This document shows positions 61,313 to 64,000 of a stretch of DNA of 64,000 nucleotides, one piece after another; the first letter of the stretch is position 1, and each line of letters opens with the position of its first letter. The stretch comes from an uncultured Erythrobacter sp. (GTDB lineage: Bacteria > Pseudomonadota > Alphaproteobacteria > Sphingomonadales > Sphingomonadaceae), in NCBI GenBank assembly GCA_947488325.1, contig CANKYZ010000007.1, forward strand, positions 110,945 through 174,944, read 5' to 3'. The notes under the pieces are model-generated. The model saw only the letters and a list, made by a program, of their open reading frames with translations. It did no database searches and was not told where the DNA came from. A program made the translations under genes and the position numbers.

Positions 61313-61981
61313 TCTTCATGCGTGAGCCTTTTCGGCAAGGCGATTCGAGCTCTTTGGACAAAAGCGGAATGTCTGGAAACGGCCCAGTATCAGTCACGTC
61401 CGAATGTCCGGAACAGGGGTGTGAGCGGACATTGGCCAAGCCGCTTTCTTTGCCCTGACCAGTATCGAAGACTCCGCGACCATGCGTGATGTCGAACGTT
61501 GGTCAGGCAATAGGAAGCTTGTGGCACGCGGTCAGAATGTCGGTGGGGCGCAATTGAGAGCGCAGGCACAATCGTGGCGAAAGCCGCAGACCTGTTCTCC
61601 AAACTGAAGACATCCGAACAATTGGCAATGCCAGACAGATCATCAGATTGGTAGGCCTGCCGCAACTGATCGTCTGCGACGCGCATCCTTTCTACTCGGT
61701 TGAACCTTGGAAATCGCAGATTGGAGATGTGCGCGGGTTGCACGGTGGCTCTTGAGCCGGGTTTTAGGCTACGTTTATTCCTGCGACTTGTACAATTGAA
61801 GTAGATATCGAACCACGTCAGCAGCCGACTTTTTCACAAGCAGTGTACTTGATTGAACATAGATCAAGACTAAGGCTTCGCTGCTCGCAAGGGTTAGCGA
61901 GGCTATTGTTGCACCACTCGGTCTATCTGATTGACCTCGGCAACTGGTGTGAGCCCCCCTAAAGTCTATAAAAATTATCGA
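61313..61981. other. intergenic stretch with no supported gene
   Basis: About 670 bp. Longest reading frames here show no family resemblance, signal peptide or ribosome site. The right third is AT-rich, next to the peptide-export locus. Confidence 0.5.
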
Positions 61982-63016
61982 TCATCCGCGTGTATTTGCG
62001 CAACGAAGAAAATTCTCCACGGCGCCTGACACTGCAAGTGGAGCTTCGTCAAACAGTGCGTGACCTGCGCCGTTTATCCTCAAAATGAATGCGGGATACT
62101 GCTTTGACTTTTCTTGGTTCAATGGATCATCGCCTCCCACCAGTACCCTTGAGCAGGAATGTGTGTCACTAATACCAGTTATTGAACTGTCGATTCCCTC
62201 AGAGAAAGCTTTCAGATGGTTTGTTGTATTGACGATACGCCAACCCACATAGTCGAAATAAATATCACCACTTTGAGTGTAATATGATGATTTCGCCAAT
62301 GCGAACCTATTAGTTCGTCGTGAGCTTTCTGAATCATAATATTCAGCCGCATGTTCTATACCGTCAAGAACCGGGGATATTGCAAGAAACTTATATTTTG
62401 CCAATGCACGTTTCTTCATATGATGGAATAAGATGCCTGCGCCTAAGCTTTCAACCACGATGAGAGGTTCACAATCGCAATTTTCATGAAGGTACTCATA
62501 AGCAGTAAAAAAGTCTCGTTCAGCCAGTTCGATTTCTTGCGTTTCAAGTGTCGTTCTGAAAGCTGTGCCCCAATACCCTATAGAATAAACCTGATATCCA
62601 GCTTCATAAAAAGCTTGGTATCCTGCGATCCTGTTGTCTGGCAGTGATGAGACGGGGTACAAATCGGTACCGCCGCTTAAATGCAATACGACTCGTTTGT
62701 CATCGGGAGCGACCCGTAGAAAAGACGATTTCACAAAAGGCGTAACCCAGTCATCTTTGACTATCCCCAATGACACAAATTTGATGCCATCCGCCTCCCA
62801 TGAGGCGCATTGAAAAAAATCTGACGTTTGCTCGTCGACGCATTCTGACCAGTTTTCTACCGCACTATCCATAGCCTCTTTACTGGGGGATTGTGCGGTT
62901 GTTTGGGCCAAATGATCAAGAAGATCGCTATCACTTGTATTCGACGATAGTTGAAAGTGGAGCGCCAAAAAAGACGCTCCACACAAAGTTAGGATTAGCC
63001 AAAAACGGCGCATCAT
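61982..63016 (-). CDS. exported alpha/beta hydrolase-like protein
   Basis: 344 residues, with an N-terminal membrane or signal helix (RRFWLILTLCGASFLALHF). Nucleophile elbow is VVESLGAG (Ser in G/x-S-x-G style), the oxyanion region is LHLSGGTDLYP, with an Asp in VGGDDPL and a His in NGAGHALF. Substrate unknown. ATG abuts the stop of the leader-peptide gene without a gap, so it belongs to the same unit and may modify, process or protect the exported peptide. Confidence 0.75.
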   Translation of the reverse strand: MMRRFWLILTLCGASFLALHFQLSSNTSDSDLLDHLAQTTAQSPSKEAMDSAVENWSECVDEQTSDFFQCASWEADGIKFVSLGIVKDDWVTPFVKSSFLRVAPDDKRVVLHLSGGTDLYPVSSLPDNRIAGYQAFYEAGYQVYSIGYWGTAFRTTLETQEIELAERDFFTAYEYLHENCDCEPLIVVESLGAGILFHHMKKRALAKYKFLAISPVLDGIEHAAEYYDSESSRRTNRFALAKSSYYTQSGDIYFDYVGWRIVNTTNHLKAFSEGIDSSITGISDTHSCSRVLVGGDDPLNQEKSKQYPAFILRINGAGHALFDEAPLAVSGAVENFLRCANTRG

Positions 63017-63595
63017 CTAGAAGTTCGGTTGACCAGTAAAAGTGATCGACAGGGAACCTCCCTCAGAGATATTGAAAGAACCACCGCTATTAGAAGCGCT
63101 CGCCCCGCTACTTTCATTAAATCCAGCTGAGACGCTTACAGAGGAGAATGGCGTAAATTCAAAACCCGTTACACTATTTCCGGTCATTCTGAAAAGGTTA
63201 CCGTTCCCGTCAGGTCCAAACATGATAATAAAATCATCGTCGCCGATACTACCCTCAACAATTATGTGAGAGTCAACCTCAAAGTCGGTGTAGCCGTGCT
63301 CATCTTTGAGCCAGTTTTCGAAACTCTCCTCAGCGTCGCTCAGCAAAAACAACCACCAGAGCACCGGTTCTGCCTCGAGATCAGGGGGCGCCTCCTGGTT
63401 GTCGTTCTCGAACAGATGATCGGTACCTCCTGCGTGCATCATTTCGAACATCATCAGTGGTCCAACCCCACCACCTGGAGGGTCAGGATTGGGGCGATCC
63501 CCAGCCACAATTATGTCCCCACCGGACACTGCGACCAACTCATCGGCAGTCAGCGAACGGAAGCCATGTTCTTTTGTCAAAGTCTTATGAAGCAT
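63017..63595 (-). CDS. double-glycine leader protein (C39-type export substrate)
   Basis: 192 residues from ATG at 63595 (GGAAAG 6 bases upstream). Residues 1-26 form a leader ending LTADELVAVSGG, the double-glycine motif cut by C39 peptidase domains of ABC exporters. The mature part is unusual: Pro/Gly stretch, an acidic middle, and a Ser/Gly-rich beta-like end (SVSVSAGFNESSGASASNSGGSFNIS). Much larger than a normal class II bacteriocin. Function not known. Confidence 0.8.
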   Translation of the reverse strand: MLHKTLTKEHGFRSLTADELVAVSGGDIIVAGDRPNPDPPGGGVGPLMMFEMMHAGGTDHLFENDNQEAPPDLEAEPVLWWLFLLSDAEESFENWLKDEHGYTDFEVDSHIIVEGSIGDDDFIIMFGPDGNGNLFRMTGNSVTGFEFTPFSSVSVSAGFNESSGASASNSGGSFNISEGGSLSITFTGQPNF

Positions 63596-63660
63596 CAGTT
63601 TCTTTCCATATCCCACGCCTTTGGTGATCTCAACCGAGGTGGCGTAGGGGTTGACCTCGG

Positions 63661-64000
63661 CTAGTTCGTTGCGTCGGGCTCTTCCTTACCTTTTGCATTT
63701 TTTGAGTTTTTGATTGGCCCCATAGCGTTAGCCGCTGCCTGTGACTGTTGAAGCTTCGCCCTCATTTCAGCTTGCATCGCTTTGGCCTTTGCAGCGGCTT
63801 CAACATCGATGGCCTGCCCACCTTTGACCTCATAGACCTTCTGAGCCGCTTCGAGCGTCGCAGGCCTATGAGCGATGGCTATTCGAGTGATGTCGAGCGT
63901 TTGGAGCGTCTCTAAAATCTTGCCCTCGTTCTCAGCGTCGAGGTTTGCAGTGCCTTCATCGAGGATCAGCACTTTGGGGTTGGGATAGAGCGCACGCGCC
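63661..64000 (-). CDS. peptidase-containing ABC exporter (CvaB/RaxB-like), C-terminal part
   Basis: Last ~112 codons before the stop; the rest lies beyond the right edge. Shows ARALYPNPKVLILDEGTANLD (Walker B in the LDEGTANLD form typical of C39-peptidase exporters) and IAHRPATL (H-loop), then a charged Ala/Gln/Lys-rich tail that is unusually long. Located 65 bp upstream of the double-glycine-leader gene on the same strand, which is its likely cargo. Presence of the N-terminal C39 domain is inferred, not seen. Confidence 0.85.
   Translation of the reverse strand, partial: ARALYPNPKVLILDEGTANLDAENEGKILETLQTLDITRIAIAHRPATLEAAQKVYEVKGGQAIDVEAAAKAKAMQAEMRAKLQQSQAAANAMGPIKNSKNAKGKEEPDATN

Noticed and set aside
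61390..61743. 117-codon reading frame on the minus strand
   Set aside because: No ribosome site, signal peptide or recognisable motif; amino acid composition (Arg, Ser, His) resembles random translation.

Overview
The window reads as a chromosomal segment of an aerobic alphaproteobacterium of the order Sphingomonadales, probably Erythrobacteraceae (inference from moderate GC, from the metX-metW, hisC-tyrA and ftsE-ftsX-DUF3426 neighbourhoods, and from protein sequence style). There is no rRNA operon. One tRNA gene is visible, tRNA-Leu(GAG), with an encoded CCA.

Region 1 (1-12.8 kb) is core genome: a class A penicillin-binding protein cut by the window edge, msrB, a GST-fold protein resembling the FtsZ partner FzlA, a VOC protein, metX-metW for methionine, hisC and a prephenate/arogenate dehydrogenase, then an ftsE-ftsX-DUF218-plsC operon divergent from a zinc-ribbon/DUF3426 membrane protein.

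Region 2 (13.06-31.93 kb) is read here as a genomic island. It starts at the 3' end of tRNA-Leu and ends at a second exact copy of the last 14 bases of that tRNA. Just inside the far end is an AlpA-type regulator gene broken by an in-frame amber codon; no integrase is left. Cargo: a coupled gene pair with a HEPN-like RX4H motif, a RES-domain protein, and a coupled operon of Imm11/DUF1629-like protein, a giant (about 4,209-residue) RTX protein with an N-terminal AHH-like nuclease motif, an HlyC-type lysine acyltransferase and a Sel1-type lipoprotein. The operon is headed by the C-terminal remnant of an HlyD membrane-fusion protein, so the island seems to have lost its own type I secretion machinery.

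Region 3 (32-37.6 kb) holds two acyl-CoA dehydrogenases and an enoyl-CoA hydratase in one operon, then an O-antigen-ligase-like membrane protein coupled to a tetratricopeptide-like protein.

Region 4 (37.7-45 kb) is a complete lasso-peptide cluster: B2 protease, asparagine-synthetase-like cyclase, a 42-residue precursor (predicted core GSGTRFRDGAVTNSRF), an HPr-kinase-like protein, a PqqD-type B1/RRE protein, an ABC exporter and a nucleotidyltransferase. It is followed by a two-gene spike locus (45.2-48.2 kb) related to gene transfer agent/phage head spikes.

Region 5 (48.4-61.3 kb) is mostly core: methyltransferase, retropepsin-PDZ protease, serine beta-lactamase-like hydrolase with an AraC-type membrane regulator, map, M17 aminopeptidase, argC, and glnB-glnA behind a recognisable sigma-54 promoter.

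Region 6 (61.9-64 kb) is the end of a peptide-export locus: the C-terminus of a CvaB/RaxB-like ABC transporter, a protein with a double-glycine leader, and a directly abutting alpha/beta hydrolase.
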